A DNA stretch of 64,000 nucleotides from Polaribacter gangjinensis (GTDB lineage: Bacteria; Bacteroidota; Bacteroidia; Flavobacteriales; Flavobacteriaceae): positions 1,443,501-1,507,500 of the forward strand of contig NZ_CP150662.1 of the NCBI RefSeq assembly GCF_038024125.1, read 5' to 3'. The notes beneath the pieces are model-generated. The model did not search any database and had not been told where the DNA came from. It saw nothing but the letters and a program-made list of their open reading frames with translations. Shown here piece by piece: positions 17,479 to 25,624 of this stretch (position 1 is the first letter of the stretch; each line of letters opens with the position of its first letter). A program made the position numbers and the translations under genes.

Positions 17479-19398
17479 TTAACTAAAACTTTCAACTTCG
17501 GCTTCAATACGTTCCCATTCGTGCATTAATTGTTCCATAGATGCTTTTTTGGCATTGTACTTCTCAAAGAATTCTGGTTTTGTAGAAACCTCTGCATAAT
17601 TTTTTTCTAATTCAGCATCTAATTTTTCCAATTCTAATTCTAAAGCCGAAATTTCTGCTTCAATTTTAGAAAGCTTGTTATTCAGCTTTTTCAAATCTTT
17701 ATCTTGCTCTTTTGATGCTTGGATATTTTCTTTTTTCTCAACAGATTTTTCTTCTTTGATTACGGTTCTTTTTTCTGCATCACGCAAACTTTCCATTTTA
17801 TGTTGTTCTAAGAAATAATCAATATCACCTAAATATTCTTTGATTACGTGGTCTTTAAATCCGTAAACTGTTGTGGTTAATCCTTGTAAAAATTCACGGT
17901 CGTGAGAAACTAAAATCAATGTTCCATTGAATTGTTTCAACGCTTCTTTCAATACATTTTTAGAGGCAATATCCAAGTGATTTGTAGGCTCATCCATAAT
18001 CAACACATTGAATGGTTGCAACAATAACTTACACAAAGCCAATCTATTACGTTCTCCACCTGACAACACTTTGGCTTTTTTATCTACTGCATCACCTCCA
18101 AATAAAAATGCTCCAAGCATATCTCTAACGCGCATTCTATTGGTATCAGTTGCGGCTTCTTCCATGATTTCTAACACCGTTTTTTCTGGCGGTAAATATT
18201 CAGATTGATTTTGGGCAAAATACCCTACTTGCACATTGTGACCTAATTTTAAATGTCCTTTAAACGGAATTTCGCCAACCATCATTTTGGCTAATGTAGA
18301 TTTTCCTTGTCCATTTTGACCTACAAAAGCGATTTTACTATTGCGTTCAATCAATAAATTGACGTTTTCTAAAATCTTTTTATCTCCATAATATTTAGAA
18401 ACATTTTCAGCTTCAACAATGATTCTTCCTGGTTCTTTTGAAATGGCAAAACGCACATTCATCACAGCATTATCATCTTGATCAACTTCAATGCGTTCTA
18501 CTTTATCCAATTGTTTGATAAGAGATTGTGCCATAGAAGCTTTGTTGGCTTTTGCACGGAATTTATCAATCAACATTTGTTTTGCTTTGATTTCTTTTTC
18601 TTGATTTTTTTGTGCTTGTAACTGTTTTTCTTTGATTTCTCCACGCAATTCTAAAAACTGAGAATAGGGTTTTTTGTAATCGTAAATTTGACCTAACGAA
18701 ATTTCAATAGTTCTATTGGTTACATTGTCTAAAAACATTTTATCATGCGAAACCAATACAATTGCACCTGGATAACTCTTTAAAAAGTTTTCTAACCAAA
18801 TGATAGATTCAATATCTAAGTGGTTTGTTGGCTCATCTAGCAATAAAATATCGTTGTTTTGTAGAAGTAGTTTTGCTAATTCAATTCGCATCCTCCATCC
18901 ACCAGAAAAGGTATCTGTCAATTTATCAAAATCTTCTCTTTGAAATCCTAAACCTTGTAAAATTTTCTCAGTATCTCCTTGATAATTGTAACCTCCCAAC
19001 AATTCATAACGCTCTGTTAAATCTGTCAAATCATGAATTAATTGACTGTATTCTTCACTTTCATAATCGGTTCTTGTTACCAATTGTTCGTTAATATGCT
19101 CTAAGCGAACTTCAATTTCTTTAATTTCTACAAAAGCTTGGTATGCTTCTTCTAAAATAGTTCGTCCTTGAACAAAGTCAATATCTTGACGTAAAAAACC
19201 AATTCTCACATCTTTGTCAAAAGCCATAGTTCCTCCACTACTTTCAATATCTCTTGATAAAACTTTTAATAGAGTGGATTTTCCAGCACCATTTTTTCCA
19301 ATAAGACCAATTCTATCGCCTTTATTTAATTTGAAAGTAATGCCTGAAAATAAGTCAGTTCCCATAAAGGTCACTGTTAAATTGTGTACGTTTAACAT
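17479..19398 (-). CDS. ABC-F family ATPase (translation factor type)
   Basis: 639 residues with two ABC domains in one chain and no membrane segments. The first Walker A is GLIGKNGAGKST (about 31-42) with signature FSGGWRMR; the second is FVGQNGQGKST with signature LSGGERNRL. Each has a Walker B followed by DEPTNHLD. Between them lies the Lys/Gln-rich linker (about 230-300) that reaches the ribosome in this family, and a coiled-coil C-terminal arm (about 545-639) like that of Uup. It probably acts on stalled or idle ribosomes. Resistance-type ABC-F proteins exist, but nothing here points to that. It is transcribed from the palindromic promoter at 19438-19453. Confidence 0.92.
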   Translation of the reverse strand: MLNVHNLTVTFMGTDLFSGITFKLNKGDRIGLIGKNGAGKSTLLKVLSRDIESSGGTMAFDKDVRIGFLRQDIDFVQGRTILEEAYQAFVEIKEIEVRLEHINEQLVTRTDYESEEYSQLIHDLTDLTERYELLGGYNYQGDTEKILQGLGFQREDFDKLTDTFSGGWRMRIELAKLLLQNNDILLLDEPTNHLDIESIIWLENFLKSYPGAIVLVSHDKMFLDNVTNRTIEISLGQIYDYKKPYSQFLELRGEIKEKQLQAQKNQEKEIKAKQMLIDKFRAKANKASMAQSLIKQLDKVERIEVDQDDNAVMNVRFAISKEPGRIIVEAENVSKYYGDKKILENVNLLIERNSKIAFVGQNGQGKSTLAKMMVGEIPFKGHLKLGHNVQVGYFAQNQSEYLPPEKTVLEIMEEAATDTNRMRVRDMLGAFLFGGDAVDKKAKVLSGGERNRLALCKLLLQPFNVLIMDEPTNHLDIASKNVLKEALKQFNGTLILVSHDREFLQGLTTTVYGFKDHVIKEYLGDIDYFLEQHKMESLRDAEKRTVIKEEKSVEKKENIQASKEQDKDLKKLNNKLSKIEAEISALELELEKLDAELEKNYAEVSTKPEFFEKYNAKKASMEQLMHEWERIEAEVESFS

Positions 19399-19437
19399 AA
19401 AATGTGATAATTGTTACTCAGTATGAGTTTTTAATTT

Positions 19438-19453
19438 TACTTTTGCAAAAGTA
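19438..19453. promoter_or_regulatory. Palindromic double -7 promoter for the ABC-F and DUF983 genes
   Basis: TACTTTTGCAAAAGTA is a perfect 16-nt palindrome. Read either way it gives TACTTTTG, a full -7 element. The plus-strand copy (19438-19445) serves the DUF983 gene (ATG 19474), the minus-strand copy (19453-19446) the ABC-F gene (ATG 19398). Predicted starts (about 19450 and 19441) cross, so the two polymerases should exclude each other. Confidence 0.6.
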
Positions 19454-19473
19454 TGTAAATTTTAATTTGTATC

Positions 19474-19863
19474 ATGTTTAAAAAAGGCACCAAATTGTAT
19501 AGTATTTTCAAGGCAAAATGCCCTAGATGTCATGAAGGTGAGTTCTATAAAAATAAGTTCAATTATCGACCTTCAAAAGTGACAGAAATACATTCTCATT
19601 GCCCGAATTGTAATTTGAAATACATGATGGAACCTTCATTTTTTTATGGTGCCATGTATGTAAATTATGGAATTACAGTGGCAATTTCTGTGGCTGTTTT
19701 TGTAATTACGAAAGTGTTTATTGAACTGAATTTATTACAATCTTTTTTAAGTATTTTCTTGGTTTTGGTAGTTTTAGCACCTTTTAATCTGAGACTTTCC
19801 AGAATTCTTTGGATCAATATGTTTGTAAGTTTTGATAAAAGATTTACGAAGAAAAACGATTGA
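19474..19863 (+). CDS. DUF983 membrane protein with zinc-ribbon
   Basis: 129 residues. An N-terminal ribbon carries two CxxC pairs (AKCPRCHEGEF and HCPNCNLKY), probably a zinc site, then two long hydrophobic segments (about residues 58-82 and 88-107) anchor it in the inner membrane. This is the DUF983 arrangement. Function is not known; in some alphaproteobacteria DUF983 genes sit with cytochrome oxidase assembly genes, but there is no such context here. Its last 20 nt overlap the 3' end of the convergent FAD oxidoreductase gene. Confidence 0.85.
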   Translation: MFKKGTKLYSIFKAKCPRCHEGEFYKNKFNYRPSKVTEIHSHCPNCNLKYMMEPSFFYGAMYVNYGITVAISVAVFVITKVFIELNLLQSFLSIFLVLVVLAPFNLRLSRILWINMFVSFDKRFTKKND

Positions 19864-20887
19864 TATCAATCTCTGCATCTAATTTTTGTTGATGTTCTAA
19901 ATGCTGAAACAATTGTTTAGCAACTGTAGGTGCAATCATTACACCACGCGTTCCTAAACCATTTAATAGTGCCAATTGTTTGTATTTTGAATGTACACCA
20001 ACCAAAGGTCTTCTGTCTTTTACAGTTGGTCTAATTCCGGCAGTTTGATCTATGATTTCGTATGGAATATCTAGTACTTTTTGTAATTTTTCAATCAATT
20101 CATTTTTTCCTTCTTCACTTGGTGTTGAAGTTTTGTCTTTCCAATTGAAAGTTGCGCCTACTTTGTACAAGTCATTTCCTAAAGGCAACACAAATAAAGT
20201 TGACTTCAATAAAAAATCAATTTGCAAATCTGGAGCGTGAATAATTAATAATTCACCTTTTGCTTCATTTAAAGGCAACTGATTGAAAAACGGATTTTGT
20301 TTCATTCCAAATCCTTCACAAAAAACAATTTTATCTGCTGTGAGTTCTTTATAACTTATTGTAGATTCTTGAAAAACTATTTGAGAATAATCAAATTTTT
20401 CGAATCGTATTTTATGTTCTTTTTGAAGATAGTTTCGGTATGATTCCACTAATGTAAGTGTATCAATTCTGCCTGTTTCTTTGACGTTTCCAAAACCCAA
20501 ATCACCTATTACACCTTGATATTTGTTGGTGTCAATTATTGAATCTAAATAATCCGTTAAATTTGGTTTATCTAGTGCTGCAAACCAATTATTTTGTTCT
20601 TCAATTGATTTGAATGCTTTTTTTGTTTGAAACTTTTCATCGAACTTTTGATTGAATTTTCGCTCTAACTTTTCATAAAAAGGTAAGGCAATTTCCAATT
20701 GTTCTTTGGCATTCCAAACTGGCGTAAACCGTTTTAAAATTACAGGATTGTACACACCACCTGCAACCAAAGATGACGTTTGAGAATCGTCTTCGAAAAC
20801 GAGAAATGATTTATTGGCATGCAATAATTCTTCTGCAAAAGCAAGACCTGCTAATCCTAAACCTACAATTATATAATCTATTTTCAC
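19844..20887 (-). CDS. FAD-dependent oxidoreductase (DAO/glycine-oxidase-like)
   Basis: 347 residues. The Rossmann FAD motif GLGLAGLAFAEEL opens the protein right after the first strand (KIDYIIVG), and the C-terminal GIRPTVKDRRPLVG plus GLGTRGVMIAPTVA are typical of the DadA/ThiO/MnmC-like DAO fold. Substrate unknown; the Flavobacteriaceae group is usually labelled NAD(P)/FAD-dependent oxidoreductase. The start is GTG at 20887, forced because the -7 element lies only 4 nt upstream; a transcript start 5 nt after the element would coincide with the GTG itself. Its 3' end overlaps the DUF983 gene by 20 nt. Confidence 0.85.
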   Translation of the reverse strand: MKIDYIIVGLGLAGLAFAEELLHANKSFLVFEDDSQTSSLVAGGVYNPVILKRFTPVWNAKEQLEIALPFYEKLERKFNQKFDEKFQTKKAFKSIEEQNNWFAALDKPNLTDYLDSIIDTNKYQGVIGDLGFGNVKETGRIDTLTLVESYRNYLQKEHKIRFEKFDYSQIVFQESTISYKELTADKIVFCEGFGMKQNPFFNQLPLNEAKGELLIIHAPDLQIDFLLKSTLFVLPLGNDLYKVGATFNWKDKTSTPSEEGKNELIEKLQKVLDIPYEIIDQTAGIRPTVKDRRPLVGVHSKYKQLALLNGLGTRGVMIAPTVAKQLFQHLEHQQKLDAEIDINRFSS

Positions 20888-20891
20888 AGGA

Positions 20892-20899
20892 CAAAAATA
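20892..20899 (-). promoter_or_regulatory. -7 promoter element ending 4 nt before a GTG start
   Basis: Minus-strand TATTTTTG is followed by TCCT and then the GTG of the FAD oxidoreductase. This is the clearest leaderless-mRNA candidate in the window. A -33 element is not obvious. Confidence 0.5.
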
Positions 20900-20946
20900 C
20901 GCAAGTTGTACGCTAATTTCTAGAAAATTAAACTGAGTTTGTAAAT

Positions 20947-21036
20947 TGGCTTAGCCCTGATTGAAGCGAAAAGCAGGAAATAGCTTTCAATAAAAAAACG
21001 CTTGCTTTCGCAAACGTTTTGTAGTTTTATTGAAAT
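20947..21036 (-). ncRNA. Structured, relatively GC-rich element downstream of gldN (Flavo-1-like candidate)
   Basis: Between gldN and the next gene lies a GC-richer stretch. On the minus strand it holds an outer A/T dyad (TTTCAATAAAA with TTTTATTGAAA), an inner hairpin with a GAAA loop (20992-21020), then the words GCTATTTCCTGCTTTTCGCT and CAATCAGGGCTAA, with CCTG and CAGG able to pair. I recall closely similar words recurring in gene ends across flavobacterial genomes, possibly the Flavo-1 RNA motif, but I cannot confirm that here. It could be a small RNA, a 3' UTR structure or a dispersed repeat. Confidence 0.4.
20992..21020 (-). terminator. Terminator of the gldKLMN transcript
   Basis: On the minus strand AACGTTTGC-GAAA-GCAAGCGTT forms a 9-bp stem (one G-T pair) closed by a GAAA tetraloop and followed by a run of seven T. 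It begins about 25 nt after the gldN stop. Confidence 0.75.
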
Positions 21037-21043
21037 TGGAGTT

Positions 21044-21898
21044 TTAATAATTCCACATATCTATTTCTTTGTTTCTGATGTCTTCTTTGATTTTATCAGC
21101 TTCTAATAACTGGAATAATGAGTTTCCGCGAACATAATCTGCAATAGCTCTGTTACCGTAAATATTTTCTTCACGGACAATTACAGAGCTGAATCTTCGT
21201 GCGTTTAACAAGTGATCAAAAGAAATTGCATTGACAGCATTGTCTGGATTAAATACTTTGGTATCGTGTAAAACCTCTCTTGCTGATGGGAAAAATATCC
21301 AAAATAATTCGTATAGATTTTCATCTTCAATTTCTTTTACACCCAATGTTTGCACGTCTCTACCCATTGGCGCTAGAGCCAATAAACGATATTTTAATTC
21401 TCCTTGACGTTTGTCAAAATACCACATTCCTTTCAACATATAACCTTGTACATCTTGCGTTTGGATTCTGAAAGTATCTTTATAACCGTTTTCTTCACGA
21501 ATATTTACCAATCTTGATTCAATTTCATTTTGTGTAATTTTTGAATTAAAAAATGAATCTGAATATGCTTCTTTGATTTTTCCTTGTTTGATGCCACGAA
21601 TTAAGGTATCAAATAATGATCTTCTGTCAGAAGAAATATTGGTAGTATCAATAGGAAAATAGTAAGGCAAATTAATTTTTTGATTCAAATCAACAAATTC
21701 CCAAACTACTTTCGACCACATGATGTCTCTGTCATCTACATAACCATAAGGAATTGGACCATCATTATCAGCCATCAATTGTTTTTCATTTTTTTTACCA
21801 ATTTGTTCAACGGTTTTTGCGTTTAACAAGTTGGTTTGTGCATAAACAGCTGAGCTGAAAATACTTATGAAAAATACGATATAAATCTTTTGAAACAT
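21044..21898 (-). CDS. gldN: Gliding motility / T9SS protein GldN
   Basis: 284 residues with a cleavable signal peptide (to VYAQ, about residue 21). It is the periplasmic protein that joins GldK in the ring attached to the outer membrane. The conserved stretch GPIPYGYVDDRDIMWSKVVWE followed by NLPYYFPID is diagnostic of GldN/PorN. It is the last gene of the operon, 14 nt downstream of gldM, and a terminator follows. The family needs no catalytic residues. Confidence 0.95.
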   Translation of the reverse strand: MFQKIYIVFFISIFSSAVYAQTNLLNAKTVEQIGKKNEKQLMADNDGPIPYGYVDDRDIMWSKVVWEFVDLNQKINLPYYFPIDTTNISSDRRSLFDTLIRGIKQGKIKEAYSDSFFNSKITQNEIESRLVNIREENGYKDTFRIQTQDVQGYMLKGMWYFDKRQGELKYRLLALAPMGRDVQTLGVKEIEDENLYELFWIFFPSAREVLHDTKVFNPDNAVNAISFDHLLNARRFSSVIVREENIYGNRAIADYVRGNSLFQLLEADKIKEDIRNKEIDMWNY

Positions 21899-21912
21899 AG
21901 TGTTTGTTTTTT

Positions 21913-23445
21913 CTAATTTGTAATGTCAATACTTACAGGCAATACTTTTTTGATAGGTACACCATTTGCAGTTGCCTGGATGTCGTAAATATTAATAATG
22001 TCACCTCTTTGCGCTTTTGATAAAGCTGCTTTTGCAGCTGCATTTAAGGTTGAACCATTTACAATAATTGTTAATTGTCCTGGAACTTTTATCTTAAAAC
22101 TTTGTACTGCAATTTGTAAATCGAATTCAAAATCTGGCAATCCAGCCGCGATTGGAGCATTTGCCAATCCTGATTTTGGCATGGAAACAATACCATATTG
22201 TTCACGAACAGAACCCATTGCAGGTGGAATATCTTTGATTCTAAAAACAGCTTTTGAAGTAACCGTTTTTCCACTGCTTAATTTTGCACTTACAGTAACT
22301 ACTGCTTCATTGCCACCTCCTGGTTTTAAGCTAAATTTTCCATTGCTTCCTGATAAAGCACCACCTGAAGCAGAAACATTGATATTGTTTGCACCAACAC
22401 CTGGCAAAGAAACCGAAATCGGATTGTCTAAACCTCTATAAACCACATTCATTTTATCCGCTGAAACAACAGCACTGCTTGGCTCTGGAATTACAGAATA
22501 AGCACTTGCAAAATCCACAGGAATTGGTTGTCCATTTTCCATAAAGAAAATAGTTCCTTTGATGGTTTTTTCACCTACGTTTCCTGCAGGCATGTTTAAA
22601 AGTACTTGTCCGTCTTTAACTGTATTGGTAACATCAGCGCCATTTAAAATTACTTTGTTTGGTACTAATGTAGCGTCATAACGTCCTAAAACTACTTTTC
22701 CAGTAACTTTTTCACCAGCAAAATAGGCAGTTTTGTCTAAACTTACGATTCCTGTATAATTGCTAAGAGATAAGGATTCTTCTAATTTTCCACCTAATAA
22801 ACTTGTTACAATATCACTTTCAGTATTTTTAATATCCGCTTGCATTTGTGTAAAATTTGTTAACGAAGCTACCATTGGAAAACCTTCGTAACGTGCTTTT
22901 AACCAAGCTGTTTTTTTGTTGGTATCAGGAACAGGAACATCATCTGTATTGAATCGTTTATTGATTACAGACGCAAACTGACTTTTTTCACCAACAATTT
23001 TTATCAAATTTGTTCTGTAGCTATTGATTTGATTTAGAAACTCTTTTCCCTCTTTTGTAAAACCATCACCTTTAAAGAAATAAGCATCTAAAAAGTCAGT
23101 TTTATCCATAGATTCGTAATCTGTTTTATCTTCAATGCTTGCAGTCATCTTCGTTTTTAAACTATCTAAATAGGTATAAAAATCCGATGAATATTTTTTA
23201 ACTTCTTTTGCTTGTTCGTATAAAACTCCAAATTTAGCTGCTTGTTCAGAAGCTTTGGTTGCTAAATTTTCGTAAGCACTATTATTTTTTAACGTTGTGG
23301 AAAGATTGTTTTCTGTAAGTTTTTCATTCATAAAACCAAAAGCTGACAACACCTCTTTACTCATGTTCATTGCTAACATTGCAATGAAAACGAGGTACAT
23401 TAGGTTAATCATCTTTTGTCTTGCCGACATTTTTCCTGCTGCCAT
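21913..23445 (-). CDS. gldM: T9SS motor protein GldM
   Basis: 510 residues. One N-terminal membrane helix (about 14-36, INLMYLVFIAMLAMNMSKEVL) is followed by a long periplasmic part of four domains (helical bundle to about 220, then three beta domains). With GldL it forms the proton-driven rotary motor that powers type IX secretion and gliding. The N-terminus MAAGKMSARQKMINLMYLVF is near-invariant in GldM. It lies 46 nt after gldL. Both homologues in the window (GldL, GldM) are full length. Confidence 0.96.
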   Translation of the reverse strand: MAAGKMSARQKMINLMYLVFIAMLAMNMSKEVLSAFGFMNEKLTENNLSTTLKNNSAYENLATKASEQAAKFGVLYEQAKEVKKYSSDFYTYLDSLKTKMTASIEDKTDYESMDKTDFLDAYFFKGDGFTKEGKEFLNQINSYRTNLIKIVGEKSQFASVINKRFNTDDVPVPDTNKKTAWLKARYEGFPMVASLTNFTQMQADIKNTESDIVTSLLGGKLEESLSLSNYTGIVSLDKTAYFAGEKVTGKVVLGRYDATLVPNKVILNGADVTNTVKDGQVLLNMPAGNVGEKTIKGTIFFMENGQPIPVDFASAYSVIPEPSSAVVSADKMNVVYRGLDNPISVSLPGVGANNINVSASGGALSGSNGKFSLKPGGGNEAVVTVSAKLSSGKTVTSKAVFRIKDIPPAMGSVREQYGIVSMPKSGLANAPIAAGLPDFEFDLQIAVQSFKIKVPGQLTIIVNGSTLNAAAKAALSKAQRGDIINIYDIQATANGVPIKKVLPVSIDITN

Positions 23446-23491
23446 TTTTAACTAGTTTTTTTTGTAAAGTTTACGTGATTATTTTCACTAA

Positions 23492-24127
23492 TTATTTAAC
23501 AGTCATTGCAGAAAGCATTCCTCCATAAACTCCATTTAATGATGATAAGTTTTTAGCTAAGGATTCCATTTGCTCTTTTAATTTTTGTGTATTTTCAACA
23601 ACCTCAGCATTTAATTCTGCTTGTTTACTAGAATTTTCAACTTGAGATTTGTACAAATTATTTAATGTTTCCATTTGAACAGCTGCCAAAGAAACTTGCT
23701 CATTGTATTTGTTTGTTGAAGCTACACTTTCTGAAGCTGCAGATAATCCTTCAGCAGCATTTTGAAAATTTTTCATACTTGAACCTAAACTTGCCATTAA
23801 CGCAGCATCGATTTTTGCTTCTTGCAACAAGTTGTCTAATTTTTGAGAAAGCATTCCTTCAGCCCCAACTTTTTCATCTGCAACCAATCCTTCTTGTCCT
23901 AATTCAGGATATACTTTTGTCCAATCAAAATCTTCTTCTGGAGTATCAAAAGCAGAAACCGCGAAAACTCCTGCTTCTACTAATAGACCAATTGTAAGCA
24001 TTAAACCACCTGTAATTGGACCTAAAGTAATATGTTGAATTTTGAATAACGCCCCAATGATTACTACTGCAGCTCCCATTCCGTATATGAAATTCATTGT
24101 TTTTTTGTAAGATCTTGACTGTGCCAT
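23492..24127 (-). CDS. gldL: T9SS motor protein GldL
   Basis: 211 residues. Two membrane helices (about 13-29 and 38-58) start the protein; the second carries E51 within LLVEAGVFAVSAF, the membrane glutamate expected for proton coupling. The remainder is a cytoplasmic helical region rich in Ala/Glu/Lys. GldL pentamers surround GldM dimers in the inner-membrane motor. It lies between gldK (31 nt) and gldM (46 nt) in the standard order. Confidence 0.96.
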   Translation of the reverse strand: MAQSRSYKKTMNFIYGMGAAVVIIGALFKIQHITLGPITGGLMLTIGLLVEAGVFAVSAFDTPEEDFDWTKVYPELGQEGLVADEKVGAEGMLSQKLDNLLQEAKIDAALMASLGSSMKNFQNAAEGLSAASESVASTNKYNEQVSLAAVQMETLNNLYKSQVENSSKQAELNAEVVENTQKLKEQMESLAKNLSSLNGVYGGMLSAMTVK

Positions 24128-24158
24128 TTTTAATGTTATTATGTAATTTTAATTTTTA

Positions 24159-25523
24159 TTATTTTTTTTCTGTGCCTAAATAATTTTGAACGGTTCTAAA
24201 ACCAATGTAACTCCTTGCAGTATCTGCATACTCGAAATCTCTTGATGCAACTTCTAGATAATAAGCTACATCTTTCCATGAACCACCCCTGATTATTTTT
24301 CTTCTATTTTTTCGATCTTCTACATTAGGATTCATTGTTGATGCCATATAATAAGAAGACAAATTATATGCAGTATTTGTCCATTCAGAAACGTTTCCTG
24401 CCATATTATACAAACCATAATCATTTGCATTGAACGATTTTGCTTCCATGGTGTACAATGCACCATCTACTGCATAATTTCCTCTAACTGGTTTAAAGTT
24501 TGCTAAGAAGCAACCTCTGTCACTTGTAGTGCTTCCTGTTCCCCAAGGATAGGTTGCAAATTCCAAACCACCTCTTGCAGCATATTCCCATTCAGCCTCT
24601 GTTGGTAATCTAAAATCTGGAACAAGCGTTACATTTTTTTGAGTTCTTAAAAAACTATTTTTCTTTTTGGTTCTCCAATTACAAAAAGCATTTGCTTGAT
24701 TCCAAGTTACCCCAACAACAGGATATTCTCCATAAGATTGATGATAAAAATAATCTTGATGCATTGGATCGTTGTACGAATAATTGAAATCTTTTACCCA
24801 AACTGTGGTATCTGGATAAATATTCAACACTTCCGTTTGAACGAATTTTTTTCTGTCCCCACCTTTTCTTGCGGCATTATCTCTATCAAACCAAGAATAT
24901 TTATAATTTAAAAACTTGGTATTGAAAGTTCTTACTCCATCAACAGCATCTTCTTTTTTGATGTATAAAGAATCCATCACTTCTACATAATCTGCATCAG
25001 GATATTCATCTTTTTTCCAAACCAATTCTGTTTCCCAATTCAAAGGTTGAATGGTATCAAACTGATAATAGTTTTCAAACATGTATTTTTGATACGGAGA
25101 TAAATTGGTTGTGTCTGCTGTTTTAAAAGCGTATTGCTGAATTCCTGCAGCACGATTTCTTCCATTCGGATCAGGATTTGTATTTCCTAATGCTGCAAAT
25201 TCTGCTTGATATGCCAAACGAGTTCTTACAATTGAATCTCTTACCCAATATACAAATTCTTTGTATTCATTGTTTGTGATTTCAGTTTCATCCATGTAAT
25301 AAGGTCTTACAGTCACCGTTTTTGTTGGTGCATTTAAAGTACCAATCATGTCTTGATCTTGTTTTCCCATGGTAAATGAACCTCCTGGAATTAGCGCCAT
25401 ACCAAAAGGTTTTTCAGAAAACCACTTTTTCTTGGCTTTTACTCCTACTAATTCTCCTCTATCTTTGGAACCGCAACTATAAAAAAAGGTTATTAAAAGT
25501 GCAAATACTGCTGCTTTCTTCAT
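24159..25523 (-). CDS. gldK: T9SS lipoprotein GldK
   Basis: 454 residues. The lipobox TFFYSC puts the lipidated cysteine at residue 17. The rest is a formylglycine-generating-enzyme-like (sulfatase-modifying factor) fold: MALIPGGSFTMG, PYYMDETEITNNEYKEF, PVVGVTWNQANAFCNW, RLPTEAEWEYAARGG, NVSEWTN and IIRGGSWKD in order. In GldK/PorK this fold is structural and forms, with GldN, the ring under the outer membrane. First gene of gldKLMN. A 101-nt gap to the upstream arginase-like gene may hold a promoter, but no TAnnTTTG element is visible. Confidence 0.96.
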   Translation of the reverse strand: MKKAAVFALLITFFYSCGSKDRGELVGVKAKKKWFSEKPFGMALIPGGSFTMGKQDQDMIGTLNAPTKTVTVRPYYMDETEITNNEYKEFVYWVRDSIVRTRLAYQAEFAALGNTNPDPNGRNRAAGIQQYAFKTADTTNLSPYQKYMFENYYQFDTIQPLNWETELVWKKDEYPDADYVEVMDSLYIKKEDAVDGVRTFNTKFLNYKYSWFDRDNAARKGGDRKKFVQTEVLNIYPDTTVWVKDFNYSYNDPMHQDYFYHQSYGEYPVVGVTWNQANAFCNWRTKKKNSFLRTQKNVTLVPDFRLPTEAEWEYAARGGLEFATYPWGTGSTTSDRGCFLANFKPVRGNYAVDGALYTMEAKSFNANDYGLYNMAGNVSEWTNTAYNLSSYYMASTMNPNVEDRKNRRKIIRGGSWKDVAYYLEVASRDFEYADTARSYIGFRTVQNYLGTEKK

Positions 25524-25624
25524 AAAAAATTTGTCTTTACTAAAAGTTCGTAAACCTATTATTTTTTTTGCTAAAATACAATCTTACGAATGTTTTTAAC
25601 TTTCAATTTTTAATATTTTTTTGA

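Noticed and set aside
17479..19398. Possible antibiotic-resistance ABC-F protein
   Set aside because: Linker and C-terminal arm fit the housekeeping Uup-like group, and there is no resistance context or leader peptide.
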